Shown here piece after piece: positions 18,700 to 27,096 of a stretch of DNA of 64,000 nucleotides; position 1 is the first letter of the stretch, and each line of letters opens with the position of its first letter. The DNA is taken from positions 46,108-110,107 of the forward strand of contig CAKQRZ010000007.1 in assembly GCA_934271715.1 (NCBI GenBank), written 5' to 3'. A program made the translations under genes and the position numbers. The notes beneath the pieces are model-generated. The model saw only the letters and a list, made by a program, of their open reading frames with translations, was not told the origin of the DNA and made no database searches. The stretch comes from an uncultured Alphaproteobacteria bacterium (GTDB lineage Bacteria > Pseudomonadota > Alphaproteobacteria > RF32 > CAG-239).

Positions 18700-19305
18700 A
18701 TGAAAAAATTTTTGTTATTGGCCGGTGTTGCCTCTTTACTCAGCGTTAATGCGCAAGCTGAAGTAAATCAGTACGTATCTGGCAAAATTTCTTATGACTT
18801 CAACAAAGTAAACATGAAAGCTGCTAATCAGGGTGATGCTGAATTGACTCGTGAAAAAGCAAACAAAGAATTGTTTGGCACACACGTTGCTTACGGTGTT
18901 CAAGCTGGTTATGTTCGTGGCGAATTGGAATTGAACAATTCTCGTGATATCAAAAGAAATTACTTTGATGAATATGGTGTAAATCACTTCAGACTTTATA
19001 AACACTCTGTAATGGCCAATGCTTATTTTGACTATTTGACATGCACTCCATGGACTCCTTATGTTGGTGCTGGTATCGGTTCTGCTTATTTGAAAGCTGA
19101 TGACGGCGAACAGGCTAAATCTGTTTACAATTTGGCTTGGCAAGTTATGGCTGGTTTGACATACGACATCAACTCTAATTGGACTTTGGATGCTGGTTAC
19201 CGCTATGCTGACTTGGGTCGTATCCGTAAAAACTCTGGTGACAGCGTTACTAAATTGACAGCTCGCGACCATGAAATCATGCTCGGTGTTAGATACACTT
19301 TCTAA
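18700..19305 (+). CDS. Opacity/OmpA-barrel family outer membrane protein
   Basis: 201 residues with a classical signal peptide (MKKFLLLAGVASLLSVNAQA). The rest is a small beta-barrel of about eight strands (AYGVQAGYVRGELELNN, WTPYVGAGIGSAYLKAD, WTLDAGYRYADLGRI) ending in GVRYTF, the C-terminal aromatic signal recognised by BamA. AGAAGGAATAAACT precedes the ATG. Uses T-ending codons (GGT, GCT) more than its neighbours, as highly expressed genes do. Monocistronic with a strong terminator. Confidence 0.82.
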   Translation: MKKFLLLAGVASLLSVNAQAEVNQYVSGKISYDFNKVNMKAANQGDAELTREKANKELFGTHVAYGVQAGYVRGELELNNSRDIKRNYFDEYGVNHFRLYKHSVMANAYFDYLTCTPWTPYVGAGIGSAYLKADDGEQAKSVYNLAWQVMAGLTYDINSNWTLDAGYRYADLGRIRKNSGDSVTKLTARDHEIMLGVRYTF

Positions 19306-19325
19306 TTTTTGCAAATTAGAATCTA

Positions 19326-19360
19326 AAAAGACGGTGCTTAGCGCATCGTCTTTTTTTGTT
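19326..19360 (+). terminator. Terminator of the outer membrane protein gene
   Basis: AAAGACGGTGC-TTA-GCGCATCGTC followed by TTTTTTTG. Confidence 0.8.
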
Positions 19361-19463
19361 TTATGCAATGTTACAAAGCCGTAACTTTTTGTGTGTTGCA
19401 CGGTCAGGCGAATCGGTGTAACCTGCAAGGCAGTTAAAAACATTTTTTAAAGGAAGATAAATT

Positions 19464-20624
19464 ATGACAAATAAACCATCTACCAAAATCAACTTGTTTG
19501 ACTGCGCTACCGCTCAAAAAGTTATTGGTCAGGAAAAATTTTTAGACTCTTTCAAAACAATTTTAAATCACGGCGCTTATTGCCAAGGTCCGGAAACTAA
19601 AGAATTAGACGAAAAATTAGCTAACTTTGCCGGCACAAAATACTGCTCAACCTGCGGTTCCGGCACCGACGCTTTGACCCTTGCTTTAATGGCTTGGGAT
19701 GTTAAAGCCGGCGATGCCGTATTCGTATCTTCATTTACATTCGTGGCCTCGGCCGAAGCTCCGGTTTTGCTGGGCGCTACTCCGATTTTTGTAGACTCTG
19801 ATCCGAATACTTACAACATGAATCCGGAAGATTTGAAAAAAGCCATTGCCGAAGTTAAAAAAGAGGGCAAATTGAACCTTAAAGCCGTTGTGGCCGTTGA
19901 TATTTTCGGTTCTCCGTGCGATTATGACGAAATAATTAAAATCGCTCATGAAAACGGTATGAAAGTTTTGTCCGACTCCTGCCAGTCTTTCGGTTCTGTA
20001 TACCACGGAAAACACGCCGGCTCTATCGCTGATATGACTGCTACATCATTCTACCCGACAAAACCTTTAGGCTGCTACGGCGACGGCGGTGCTGTATTCT
20101 CTAACAGCAATGAAGAAAATGAATTGGTTAAATCCTGCCGCGTTCACGGTATGAGTCCGGAAGACCACTACGACAACGTTCGTTTGGGTATGACCGGCCG
20201 TATGAACTCTTTCCAAGCTGCAGTTTTGCTGCTGAAATTGACCGTATTTGAGCAGGAACTTAAAGACCGTTACAAAGTTGCAAAACGCTATGATGAAGAG
20301 TTAAGCCCTTACTTTAACAAACAGCAGATTTTGCCGAACTGCCAGTCTGCATACGCTTTATACACCATCAACTGCGAAGAACGCGACGAATTGATGGATT
20401 ACTTAAAAGCCAACGGCATTCCTTGCGGCGCTTACTACCCTCGTCCGGTAAACACCCAGACTGCATATGCTAAGTGGAACAACCGTTCTTTGCCGGTTTG
20501 CGAAAAACTTTCTAAAACCGTTTGCAGCATTCCGATGACTCCTTACTTAACAGAAGAAGAGCAGTCATACGTTATCAGCAAAATGAATGAATTTGCTGCT
20601 GAAAAAATGAAAAAAGCCGCTTAA
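19464..20624 (+). CDS. DegT/DnrJ/EryC1/StrS family PLP aminotransferase
   Basis: 386 residues. Transfers an amino group to a nucleotide keto-sugar, for example in O-antigen or lipid sugar synthesis. The PLP-binding lysine is in SFYPTKPLGCYGDGGAV near residue 195; SCGSGTDAL near 63 and DSCQSFGSVYHGK near 175 complete the pocket. TAAAGGAAGATAAATT precedes the ATG. Closest in style to WbpE-type UDP-amino-sugar aminotransferases, but the exact substrate is not readable. Confidence 0.85.
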   Translation: MTNKPSTKINLFDCATAQKVIGQEKFLDSFKTILNHGAYCQGPETKELDEKLANFAGTKYCSTCGSGTDALTLALMAWDVKAGDAVFVSSFTFVASAEAPVLLGATPIFVDSDPNTYNMNPEDLKKAIAEVKKEGKLNLKAVVAVDIFGSPCDYDEIIKIAHENGMKVLSDSCQSFGSVYHGKHAGSIADMTATSFYPTKPLGCYGDGGAVFSNSNEENELVKSCRVHGMSPEDHYDNVRLGMTGRMNSFQAAVLLLKLTVFEQELKDRYKVAKRYDEELSPYFNKQQILPNCQSAYALYTINCEERDELMDYLKANGIPCGAYYPRPVNTQTAYAKWNNRSLPVCEKLSKTVCSIPMTPYLTEEEQSYVISKMNEFAAEKMKKAA

Positions 20625-20643
20625 GTTTTAGGCTTGCAAAATT

Positions 20644-20682
20644 AAACCCCGCTGAAGCGCTTGCCTCGGCGGGGATTTTTTA
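20644..20682 (+). terminator. Terminator of the aminotransferase gene
   Basis: CCCCGCTGA-loop-TCGGCGGGG followed by ATTTTTTAT; it runs to the end of the convergent DUF1796 gene. Confidence 0.75.
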
Positions 20683-21471
20683 TATCATCTTAAATTTGTC
20701 GCTTAATTCTATATGCTCTAAAATTTTACATACCGACTTTGGCATCATAAATGTATTTGCCCGATGCCTGATATCATCGTCATTTTCCGGAAATACTTCA
20801 TCATGATTGGAAATATAGCGGATAATCCCGATATCCAAAACACTGCGGATATAATTGCCGTCATGAAAATTCGGCGAATGCTCAAACATATACAAGTCTA
20901 TGGTTTTGCTGGGATATTTTTCTCTGAGCCGCTTAATCAGCGAAACAACCCGCGTATCATCCAAGCGCACGTCTTTCTTTTGGTCGGCCAAGTGACTCAT
21001 GTATATCAGCAGCACTGAATCCGCCGCCTCTATAAAACTGCGACAGCGCTCGCAGCGGCGCAAATATTTTTCCTTAAAAGCCGGAAATTGCTCTTCAACC
21101 GGTTGATTGTCAAAAAAATCATGATAGTAATAAGTCAGGGTTTTAGAATTATATCTCGGCACCTCTTTGCACACCGGCGCATGCTGCGGCTGATTCGCGA
21201 CATCCTTTTTATAGCGCAAAGCCCAAGTAAAATCCCCTATTTCTGCGGCGTATTCCGGCTTCATCGGAACAAAATCTCTATAGTCAAACCAATGGTCCCA
21301 ATCTTTATAAAGAGCCTTTATCCTTTTATATATGCCGTCCGCCTTGCCGGTGCCGGACCAATCCCACGGGCCGTCAAACAGCTTTAAGCCGTTATTGTTT
21401 ACCAGCGACGCGCCATGGCACAGCTTGCCTAAATACAAAACATAATCATATTTTTTTACAGTTTCACTCAT
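20680..21471 (-). CDS. Papain-like cysteine peptidase-type protein (DUF1796-like)
   Basis: 263 residues. The N-terminal YLGKLCHGASLVNNNGLK and FDGPWDW match the pattern of DUF1796 putative papain-like peptidases (Cys about residue 15, then a PFDW-like motif); HSPNFHDGNYI near 210 may hold the His. Function and substrate unknown. ATG 21471 is preceded by GGGGAACCGATT. It sits directly behind a structured RNA with an intrinsic terminator that resembles the leaders of two prepilin genes, so expression is probably controlled by attenuation. Confidence 0.55.
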   Translation of the reverse strand: MSETVKKYDYVLYLGKLCHGASLVNNNGLKLFDGPWDWSGTGKADGIYKRIKALYKDWDHWFDYRDFVPMKPEYAAEIGDFTWALRYKKDVANQPQHAPVCKEVPRYNSKTLTYYYHDFFDNQPVEEQFPAFKEKYLRRCERCRSFIEAADSVLLIYMSHLADQKKDVRLDDTRVVSLIKRLREKYPSKTIDLYMFEHSPNFHDGNYIRSVLDIGIIRYISNHDEVFPENDDDIRHRANTFMMPKSVCKILEHIELSDKFKMI

Positions 21472-21504
21472 AATCGGTTCCCCATTCCTCAATATTTTGA
21501 ATAT

Positions 21505-21708
21505 AACAACAAAAAAGCTGCCTTAGACAGCAGCTGGAAGTTGGTAAGCTATTTTCTATGAGTATAGTGCAGCATATTAGCCATTGTAAATATGGCATAT
21601 TTTGCTGCCTTCCAGCTTTAGGCTAGAAGATATACTTAATTAACGTCTGCTATTACAGACGCATAGAAAAGAGGCTACCACACCCCAGACAGACTATTGC
21701 CTATCCGA
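21505..21708 (-). ncRNA. Structured RNA leader with terminator, copy 3 (upstream of DUF1796 gene)
   Basis: On the minus strand: CTGGGGTGTGGTAGC, then a 9-bp helix (TTTTCTATG at 21670-21662 pairing CATAGAAAA at 21560-21552) enclosing three hairpins (GCGTCTG/CAGACGT, CTTCTAGC/GCTGGAAG, GGCAGC...GCTGC with GCCAT/ATGGC inside). The closing strand CTTACCA...CCAG follows, and finally an intrinsic terminator (AGCTGC/GCAGCT, T6; 21511-21535). The layout and the GGCAATAGTCTGTC block match the RNA upstream of the pilin gene at 45747. CCAG of the closing helix overlaps the terminator stem, so the two may be alternative folds. Confidence 0.6.
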
Positions 21709-21713
21709 CTATT

Positions 21714-21742
21714 ATTTTAACCAAAGATAATCCGAAAGTAAA
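21714..21742 (-). promoter_or_regulatory. Promoter of the RNA leader/DUF1796 unit
   Basis: Minus strand TTTACT (21742-21737), 17-base spacer, TAAAAT (21719-21714). The surrounding CTTTACTTTCGG...TTAAAATAA is almost the same as the promoter of prepilin gene 2 at 30645-30673. Confidence 0.6.
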
Positions 21743-21819
21743 GATAATTATTATATAATAAAAGTAAGAGAGCGAAAACTCTCTCCTCATCACTATTTAA
21801 AAATTATAATGATGATTTT

Positions 21820-21862
21820 AAGCACAAAAAAAGTCCAATACTGCTATACTGGACTTTTTCTT
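21820..21862. terminator. Isolated bidirectional terminator
   Basis: AAAAAAAGTCCA-loop-TGGACTTTTTCT between the DUF1796 leader and the acyl-carrier gene. No gene is seen between 21745 and 22021 that would need it; a smaller GAGAGC/CTCTC hairpin lies just upstream. Confidence 0.65.
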
Positions 21863-21962
21863 TTTATACGAAATACTTTTAAAAATCAATTAACATTGAG
21901 TATTTAAGCCTTTTCAATTTCCGGCACAAAAAAATAAATGAAAATTTTTAACGGCGGACATA

Positions 21963-21990
21963 TTGACAAACTTCGCTTTTTGTATAAAAT
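21963..21990 (+). promoter_or_regulatory. Promoter of the acyl carrier-like gene
   Basis: TTGACA at 21963-21968 and TAAAAT at 21985-21990 with a 16-base spacer. Confidence 0.55.
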
Positions 21991-22021
21991 TAAAGCGTTG
22001 TTTTATTAAATATATATTATT

Positions 22022-22297
22022 ATGAATGCTAATCTTAAAGAAAAAGATTTAAAATCTGTGCTGTTAGAAACGATTTGCCGTGAGTTGGATGTGGATAAAA
22101 TCAACGAAAGCGACCGTTTGCGTGATGATTTAAGCGTGGACAGTATCAACGCAATGTATATCAGCATGAAAGTTGAACTCAAGCTGGAGCTTGAAAATGA
22201 TGATGAAATTGCTCATTACATTGCACAGAACCCAAACACTACGGTTGGGGAATTGTTAAATTTTGTGTGTGAAAAAGTTAAAAACACAAAAGCATAA
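22022..22297 (+). CDS. Acyl carrier protein-like protein
   Basis: 91 residues. Acidic helical protein with the phosphopantetheine-type site DDLSVDSINAMYI (Ser about residue 40) and a typical ACP third helix (FVCEKVK). Carries acyl or aminoacyl groups as thioesters; partner enzymes are not adjacent. No SD is visible (AAATATATATTATT-ATG), as for several Bacteroidota-like genes in this window. Own promoter and terminator. Confidence 0.72.
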   Translation: MNANLKEKDLKSVLLETICRELDVDKINESDRLRDDLSVDSINAMYISMKVELKLELENDDEIAHYIAQNPNTTVGELLNFVCEKVKNTKA

Positions 22298-22348
22298 ACA
22301 AAAAAAAGAGGAACTGCTTTGTTACAAAGCAATCCCTCTTTTTTTATT
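22298..22348. terminator. Bidirectional terminator between ACP-like and lysozyme genes
   Basis: AAAAAGAGG-TGCTTTG-TTA-CAAAGCA-CCTCTTTTTTT stem with A and T runs on both sides. Confidence 0.8.
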
Positions 22349-23201
22349 ACTTAATGGAATTTACAGTTACGTCATTACCCTCATTCATATTGAAAAAGTT
22401 GTTGATGATAACATCATCATAACGCAGCTTATAAAAACCATTTTCATCGGCTACCGGCTGACGCTCCTTGTCTACCCAATAGTAGTTGCCGAAGTTTTTA
22501 GTCTGGTAGAACTTACGAGGCTCCAAATCGCCGATGTTATTAGCGGTAAGGATACCTAAATAAGCAGCTCCCTGCACCCAATGACGCTTAAGCAAACCGT
22601 TTGCACGCTTGCCGGCAGATTTTCGGTACTCTGTCATTTTGTTAACACACTCTTCAGGTGCTAAACCGTTATTGACAGCCTTGAAAAACTCGCAAGGTTC
22701 TTTGACATATTCGCCGTCAGCAGAATATCCGGTCAAAGCTTCTCCTCCGACATTATAGACAAACAAGCAAATACCAATGATTTGCTCATCTGACAATTTG
22801 TGAGAAAAATACTTTAAGAATGGATATACATGCTTATGCAAATGTTCAAAAGACCAAGCTTTAGCCTGTGCCTTTGGAATGACCTGACCTTTCTTCAGAA
22901 ACTTTCCGTCAGGAGTCGTGGTAACGCCGTACCAAGTAGTCCATCTGGCACCGCAATGGTAGTTTTCGCCGGTTTTCTCATTTAAAACTCCACCTTCTAC
23001 AAGACAGATAAATGAAAAAATATCCTCTGAAAGTGCATCGGCTCTGGCAACATTGTCAAAAGGCTCGGCTACACTATCCACAACTTCTTTATCTTCCTGC
23101 TTTACGTCATTCAATGAACAACTTGTAGGCAGAGTCATAAAGAAATACATACCTACCAAAACTAATGCGGCTGCAAAATACTTAAAACAATTCTTAACCA
23201 T
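22347..23201 (-). CDS. Phage-type lysozyme (GH24) lipoprotein, Bacteroidota-like
   Basis: 284 residues. Signal peptide and lipobox LPTSC (Cys about 28) precede an acidic linker and a GH24 muramidase domain. The catalytic Glu is in CLVEGGVLNEKTGENYHCG, followed by the WTTWYGVTTT segment that corresponds to the TIGYG region; QIIGICLFVYNVG and KRHWVQGAAYLG are the later family motifs. Cleaves peptidoglycan between MurNAc and GlcNAc. Lipid anchoring of a phage-type lysozyme is more usual in Bacteroidota than in Proteobacteria. No SD is present. Not within a prophage here. Confidence 0.8.
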   Translation of the reverse strand: MVKNCFKYFAAALVLVGMYFFMTLPTSCSLNDVKQEDKEVVDSVAEPFDNVARADALSEDIFSFICLVEGGVLNEKTGENYHCGARWTTWYGVTTTPDGKFLKKGQVIPKAQAKAWSFEHLHKHVYPFLKYFSHKLSDEQIIGICLFVYNVGGEALTGYSADGEYVKEPCEFFKAVNNGLAPEECVNKMTEYRKSAGKRANGLLKRHWVQGAAYLGILTANNIGDLEPRKFYQTKNFGNYYWVDKERQPVADENGFYKLRYDDVIINNFFNMNEGNDVTVNSIK

Positions 23202-23356
23202 AATACTTAAATTTTAGGATTTTATTGTATCATTATTTTGTTTTTTTGACAATATTTATATTTTATGTTTTTTGTCATTTTAGACTTGCGACTGTAAAAA
23301 AAATATGATATTTTTCTTTTCAGTTTTCAGATTATTAACGTTTAATTATTTTTTAT

Positions 23357-23941
23357 ATGAGTAGAAACATTTCTCTTACTGAAAAAAAGCAGATTGCTTT
23401 GATTCAGAATGGCAATCATGATGAAATCATGAAATTTATCAAAACGAATCAGTCTTTCCGTTTTGCCCCGTCTGCCGCACAAATTTTTGTTGAACGCGGC
23501 AATTCCGAAGAAATTATGGCCTATATTGCTATGCGGCCATTAGCAGAACGCGGAGAGTTGGCTTTGATTAAGCGTGGCATGCATCAGGAAATTTTGGCTT
23601 ATGTCAAGGGGCATAAACTCTATGAAGACGCTGAAAAAGCCTTGCTTCATCGCGGCAATTCTGAAGAAATTCTGGCTTATTTGGATGGAAATTCATTCAG
23701 CGCCGGAGCTATTACCGACTTGATTCATCGCGGAGACTATCAGGAAATTGAAAAAGCGGCAAAACGTTGCGCATTTGGATTTTCGGGCGAACTTGAACTC
23801 ATAAATTTTGGCGTGCATCGTCATATTATGGCCTATATTAAAATCCGCAAGTTTAATAACTGCGCCGCACTCCATGCTTTTTTCAAAAGAAAAAACATGG
23901 ACGAAATTGAACTCTATAAGTCTTTATACGGAGTGAAATAA
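23357..23941 (+). CDS. Helical-repeat protein (RGNxEEIxAYI repeats)
   Basis: 194 residues made of about seven ~26-residue units with consensus LIxRGNxEEIxAYI (IFVERGNSEEIMAYI, ALIKRGMHQEILAYV, ALLHRGNSEEILAYL, DLIHRGDYQEI, ELINFGVHRHIMAYI). The pattern suggests an all-alpha solenoid used for protein binding. No signal peptide. No SD (TTATTTTTTAT-ATG). I do not know a functional assignment. Flanked by its own terminator. Confidence 0.6.
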   Translation: MSRNISLTEKKQIALIQNGNHDEIMKFIKTNQSFRFAPSAAQIFVERGNSEEIMAYIAMRPLAERGELALIKRGMHQEILAYVKGHKLYEDAEKALLHRGNSEEILAYLDGNSFSAGAITDLIHRGDYQEIEKAAKRCAFGFSGELELINFGVHRHIMAYIKIRKFNNCAALHAFFKRKNMDEIELYKSLYGVK

Positions 23942-23948
23942 ATCTACA

Positions 23949-23990
23949 TCAAAAAAACTTCAGTTATAAAAAACTGAAGTTTTTTTATTT
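23949..23990 (+). terminator. Terminator of the helical-repeat gene
   Basis: AAAAAAACTTCAGT-loop-ACTGAAGTTTTTTTATTTTG. Confidence 0.8.
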
Positions 23991-24056
23991 TGTACTTGCT
24001 TTTTATATTTTGTTATTATATAAATTTTTTAGAATCATTCTAATTTTGGATAACAG

Positions 24057-24428
24057 ATGACAAAACAAAAACGCTTGATTTTAGATATTATAAACAATGC
24101 AGACGCTCACTATACGGCTGAGCAAATTTTTGCCCAAGCGCAAAAAGAAATGCCGTCTATTGCCCGCGCCACCGTTTATAATAATCTTAACATGCTTTTG
24201 AAAGAGAATCTGATTCGCAAAATTTGCCTGCCCAATCATATTGATTGCTATGACAAAATTTTGCCGGAGCATGACCATCTTGTCTGTGCCGAATGCGGAA
24301 GAATTTCTGATATAGTTGTAAAGGGCGTAAAAGAAGATATTGTGCGCCAGCTTAACAGCGAGCCACTTTCGTACAGCCTGAACATCAACTATATTTGCGA
24401 TAAATGCAAAAAAAATAAAGGATTATAA
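24057..24428 (+). CDS. Fur/PerR family metalloregulator
   Basis: 123 residues. Winged-helix with recognition segment PSIARATVYNNLNMLLKENLI (residues ~33-53), a metal-binding region around HDHLVCAECG, and two CxxC pairs (CAEC near 77, CDKC near 116) for structural zinc. The gene is one base from rubrerythrin, so it most likely acts as a PerR-type peroxide regulator of that operon. Slightly shorter than classical Fur because the N-terminal helix is reduced. Confidence 0.88.
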   Translation: MTKQKRLILDIINNADAHYTAEQIFAQAQKEMPSIARATVYNNLNMLLKENLIRKICLPNHIDCYDKILPEHDHLVCAECGRISDIVVKGVKEDIVRQLNSEPLSYSLNINYICDKCKKNKGL

Positions 24429-24429
24429 A

Positions 24430-24969
24430 ATGACAAATAAATATGTAGGGACGCAAACCGAAAAAAACTTGCAAACAGCTTTTGCCGGTGAAAGCCAAGC
24501 CCGCAATAAATATACTTATTTTGCCAGCGTTGCCAAAAAAGAGGGCTATGAACAAATTTCTGCCTTATTTACCAAAACTGCAGACAATGAAAAAGAACAC
24601 GCTAAAATGTGGTTCAAAGAATTGGGCGGTTTAGGAAATACTGCTGCTAATTTGCAACAAGCCGCTGAGGGCGAAAATTATGAATGGACCGATATGTACG
24701 AGGGTTTTGCGAAGACCGCCGATGCAGAGGGCTTTCATGATTTGGCAGAAAAATTCCGCGGTGTCGCTGCGATTGAAAAACACCACGAAGAAAGATACAG
24801 AGCTTTGCTGAAAAATGTTGAAACTAAACAGGTTTTTGCAAAGTCTACTGTAAAAGTTTGGGAATGCCGCAACTGCGGACATATTGTGGTTGGTTTGGAA
24901 GCTCCGGCCGTATGTCCTGTGTGTGCTCACCCACAAAGTTATTTTGAAGTTCGGGAAGAAAACTACTAA
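24430..24969 (+). CDS. Rubrerythrin
   Basis: 179 residues. A four-helix diiron domain (FAGESQARNKYTYFA, DNEKEHAKMWFKEL, AAIEKHHEERYRALL) followed by a C-terminal rubredoxin domain with CRNCG and CPVCAHPQSYFEV. Reduces hydrogen peroxide using electrons through the rubredoxin iron and suits an anaerobic or microaerobic lifestyle. Directly behind the PerR-like gene with SD AGGATT. Confidence 0.95.
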   Translation: MTNKYVGTQTEKNLQTAFAGESQARNKYTYFASVAKKEGYEQISALFTKTADNEKEHAKMWFKELGGLGNTAANLQQAAEGENYEWTDMYEGFAKTADAEGFHDLAEKFRGVAAIEKHHEERYRALLKNVETKQVFAKSTVKVWECRNCGHIVVGLEAPAVCPVCAHPQSYFEVREENY

Positions 24970-24984
24970 GCTGATTAGAAGGTA

Positions 24985-25022
24985 TAAAAAAAGCTCCAAG
25001 GATAACCTCTTTGGAGTTTTTT
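24985..25022 (+). terminator. Terminator after rubrerythrin
   Basis: AAAAAAAGCTCCAAG-loop-CTTTGGAGTTTTTTT. Confidence 0.78.
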
Positions 25023-25047
25023 TGCGGCAAACAGAATATAAATCTTC

Positions 25048-25284
25048 TTAAAAATCTAGCAAGAAAAAGACCAAACCGGAACTGCATTTTTTACGAATTT
25101 CTTGCAATGAAACACTCTGCAGACATTTTTTATCCGCACCGCAAACGTTGTCGCCATACCACGAACTGCCGTCTGAAAAACTGACATGGTCAACTGCCGC
25201 ATGCAAAGGCTGCGCCATATTCTGAATAAAAGTTTCACACAAACGAGCGGAAAAACCTTTTGATTGATAGCCGGAAAAACTTTT
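25048..25284 (-). pseudogene. C-terminal remnant of a prepilin-like gene
   Basis: About 78 codons on the minus strand match the end of the prepilin family: LCETFIQNMAQPLHAAVDHV, SSWYGDNVCGADKKCLQSVS and LQEIRKKCSSG correspond to CFEMFRNILQPLHSTISGV, YYGDTWCKNKASCLNN and MKTVCNSC in the protein at 45747-46394. The N-terminal prepilin part is missing; the fragment abuts the stop of the glycosyltransferase. The final CxxC...C motif is lost (KKCSSGLVFFLLDF), so the end is also damaged. A relic from which this region lost most of a pilin gene. Confidence 0.7.
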
Positions 25285-26049
25285 TTATTTTGCTGAATTT
25301 AAGGCACGCCACTCAAACCACTTAGCGATTTTCAAAAAACGGAAATAAGCATAGGTGGTCGCCATCCAAAACCCGCAGGTTCCATACAAAAAATAACGCT
25401 TCTTAAAATAATATACCAAAAACTGACGCGGAAATTCCGTATATAAACGCAGACGCGTATAATAACGCCCCTCTTTGACGGCAACTTTAACCAGCTCATC
25501 GGTATACATATTCAGCTTGAACCAAGTTTGAGCCAAAGAAACATACGAATAATGAAAAACTTTTGCCTCAAGCTGTTCTACAGCAGCACCTTCGCCCACC
25601 ACAACTCTATCATGCGTTAAATCATCCGGCATATTGCTTTTTTTACGGTTATACAACCGAACCTGATTATAAGTTTTAGCAAGCCAACGCGGTTTTTTAT
25701 CCCCCGGAAGCATATCGCATATTTTCATTTTATAAGCATCAGCCATCGGATTTTTCATCTTTTCTTTAATCTCGGCAATCAACTCCGGCGACAAAACTTC
25801 ATCGGCGTCTAACGACAACACCCAATCATTATGGCAAAGCTCCTGTCCATAATGTTTTTGCGCGGAAATATTTTTCCATTTATGAAACAAAAATTTCGCT
25901 CCGTATTTTTCAGCAATTTTTTGAGTTTTATCCGTACTGCCGCTATCTATCACAAAAATTTCATCTGCGACTTTTTTTAGAGCCTGCAAAGTTTTCCCCA
26001 AGCGTTTTTCTTCATTCAATGTAACAATATATGCCGAGATTTTAACCAT
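25285..26049 (-). CDS. Glycosyltransferase family 2 (WaaE/KdtX-like)
   Basis: 254 residues. GT-A fold: ISAYIVTLNEEKRLGKTL at the N-terminus, nucleotide-sugar site DSGSTDKT near residue 36, and metal-binding SLDADEV near 79. The RLYNRKK and KVFHYSY segments resemble LPS core beta-1,4-glucosyltransferases. Predicted to add a sugar to lipopolysaccharide or another envelope glycan in the cytoplasm. AAAGGTTAAAGATAA precedes the ATG. Confidence 0.85.
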   Translation of the reverse strand: MVKISAYIVTLNEEKRLGKTLQALKKVADEIFVIDSGSTDKTQKIAEKYGAKFLFHKWKNISAQKHYGQELCHNDWVLSLDADEVLSPELIAEIKEKMKNPMADAYKMKICDMLPGDKKPRWLAKTYNQVRLYNRKKSNMPDDLTHDRVVVGEGAAVEQLEAKVFHYSYVSLAQTWFKLNMYTDELVKVAVKEGRYYTRLRLYTEFPRQFLVYYFKKRYFLYGTCGFWMATTYAYFRFLKIAKWFEWRALNSAK

Positions 26050-26103
26050 TTATCTTTAACCTTTCGTTTTGCAGGTTATTCTATTTTTACTCTGCTTGCA
26101 ATA

Positions 26104-26140
26104 AAAAAAGCCCCCGATTAAAAAAATTGGGGACTTTTTG
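26104..26140 (-). terminator. Terminator of fabI
   Basis: Minus strand AAAGTCCCCAATTTTTTTAAT-CGGGGGCTTTTTTTAT, a C/G-rich stem with T7. Confidence 0.75.
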
Positions 26141-26155
26141 CTGATATATGGCAGC

Positions 26156-26980
26156 TTAAAATTCTTTAAGAACATCCGCACTTTCGGCAGCGTTATCAAT
26201 ATTTACCATAGCAATGGTGTTATATCCGCAGTCAACGTGCAGAACTTCGCCGGTTACGGCAGAGCCTAAATCAGACAGCAAACTCAAAGCCATATTGCCG
26301 ACTTCGGTTTGATGAACGTTGCGCTGCAATGGAGCGTTCAATTCGTTCCAGCGCAAAATTGTGCGGAAATCACCGATACCGGCAGCGGCCAAAGTTTTAA
26401 TCGGGCCGGAAGAAATAGCGTTTACGCGAACGCCCTGCTTGCCCATATCCACAGCGGCATAGCGAACCGAAGCTTCCAAAGCAGCTTTAGCCACGCCCAT
26501 AATATTGTAGTTCGGCAGCACGCGTTCAGAACCCAAGTATGTCAAAGTCAAAATTGAGCCGCCCTCGTTCATAATCGGAGAGGCGCAGCGGCAAGCTTCC
26601 AAAAATGAGTAGCAGGAAATGTGCATAGTCATAGTGAAGTTATCCAATGTGGTGTCTATTGTACGGCCGCGCAGCTGGTCTTTATCCGAAAAAGCAATAG
26701 CGTGAACAACAAAGTCAATTTTACCCCATTTTTCGCCCAATTCTTTAAAGCAAGCTTCAACCGAAGCAGAATCGGAAACATCGCATTTAATCAAAAGAGG
26801 ATTGTTCAGCTGTTCGGCCAAAGGTTTAACTCTTTTTTCAAGCATTTCATTTTGGTATGAAATTGCAATCTGCGCACCATGCGCATTCAAAGCCTGAGCG
26901 ATACCCCAAGCAATAGATTTGTCATTGGCAAGGCCCATAATCAAGCCTTTTTTACCGGCCATAAGTTGTTCAATAGCCAT
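26156..26980 (-). CDS. fabI: Enoyl-[acyl-carrier-protein] reductase [NADH]
   Basis: 274 residues. Catalyses the last reduction of each fatty-acid elongation cycle. NADH site GLANDKSIAWGIAQAL at residues ~16-31, catalytic Tyr/Lys in YNIMGVAKAALEASVRY near 158, and SSGPIKTLAAAGI that covers the substrate loop. AAAGGAACTAGAAA precedes the ATG. The length and motifs are those of the FabI (triclosan-target) type. Confidence 0.95.
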   Translation of the reverse strand: MAIEQLMAGKKGLIMGLANDKSIAWGIAQALNAHGAQIAISYQNEMLEKRVKPLAEQLNNPLLIKCDVSDSASVEACFKELGEKWGKIDFVVHAIAFSDKDQLRGRTIDTTLDNFTMTMHISCYSFLEACRCASPIMNEGGSILTLTYLGSERVLPNYNIMGVAKAALEASVRYAAVDMGKQGVRVNAISSGPIKTLAAAGIGDFRTILRWNELNAPLQRNVHQTEVGNMALSLLSDLGSAVTGEVLHVDCGYNTIAMVNIDNAAESADVLKEF

Positions 26981-27096
26981 TTTCTAGTTCCTTTATAAAT
27001 TTTGTTCTAGACTACTTCCCTTTTTGGAAGTAAGTTACTGTAGAGATACTTATACAAATTTATCTGCTTTGTAAACATTTTTTTGAAAGTTGTAAA

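Noticed and set aside
22347..23201. Lysozyme as a sign of a prophage
   Set aside because: It is a lipoprotein with no holin, terminase, capsid, integrase or att-like repeat nearby.
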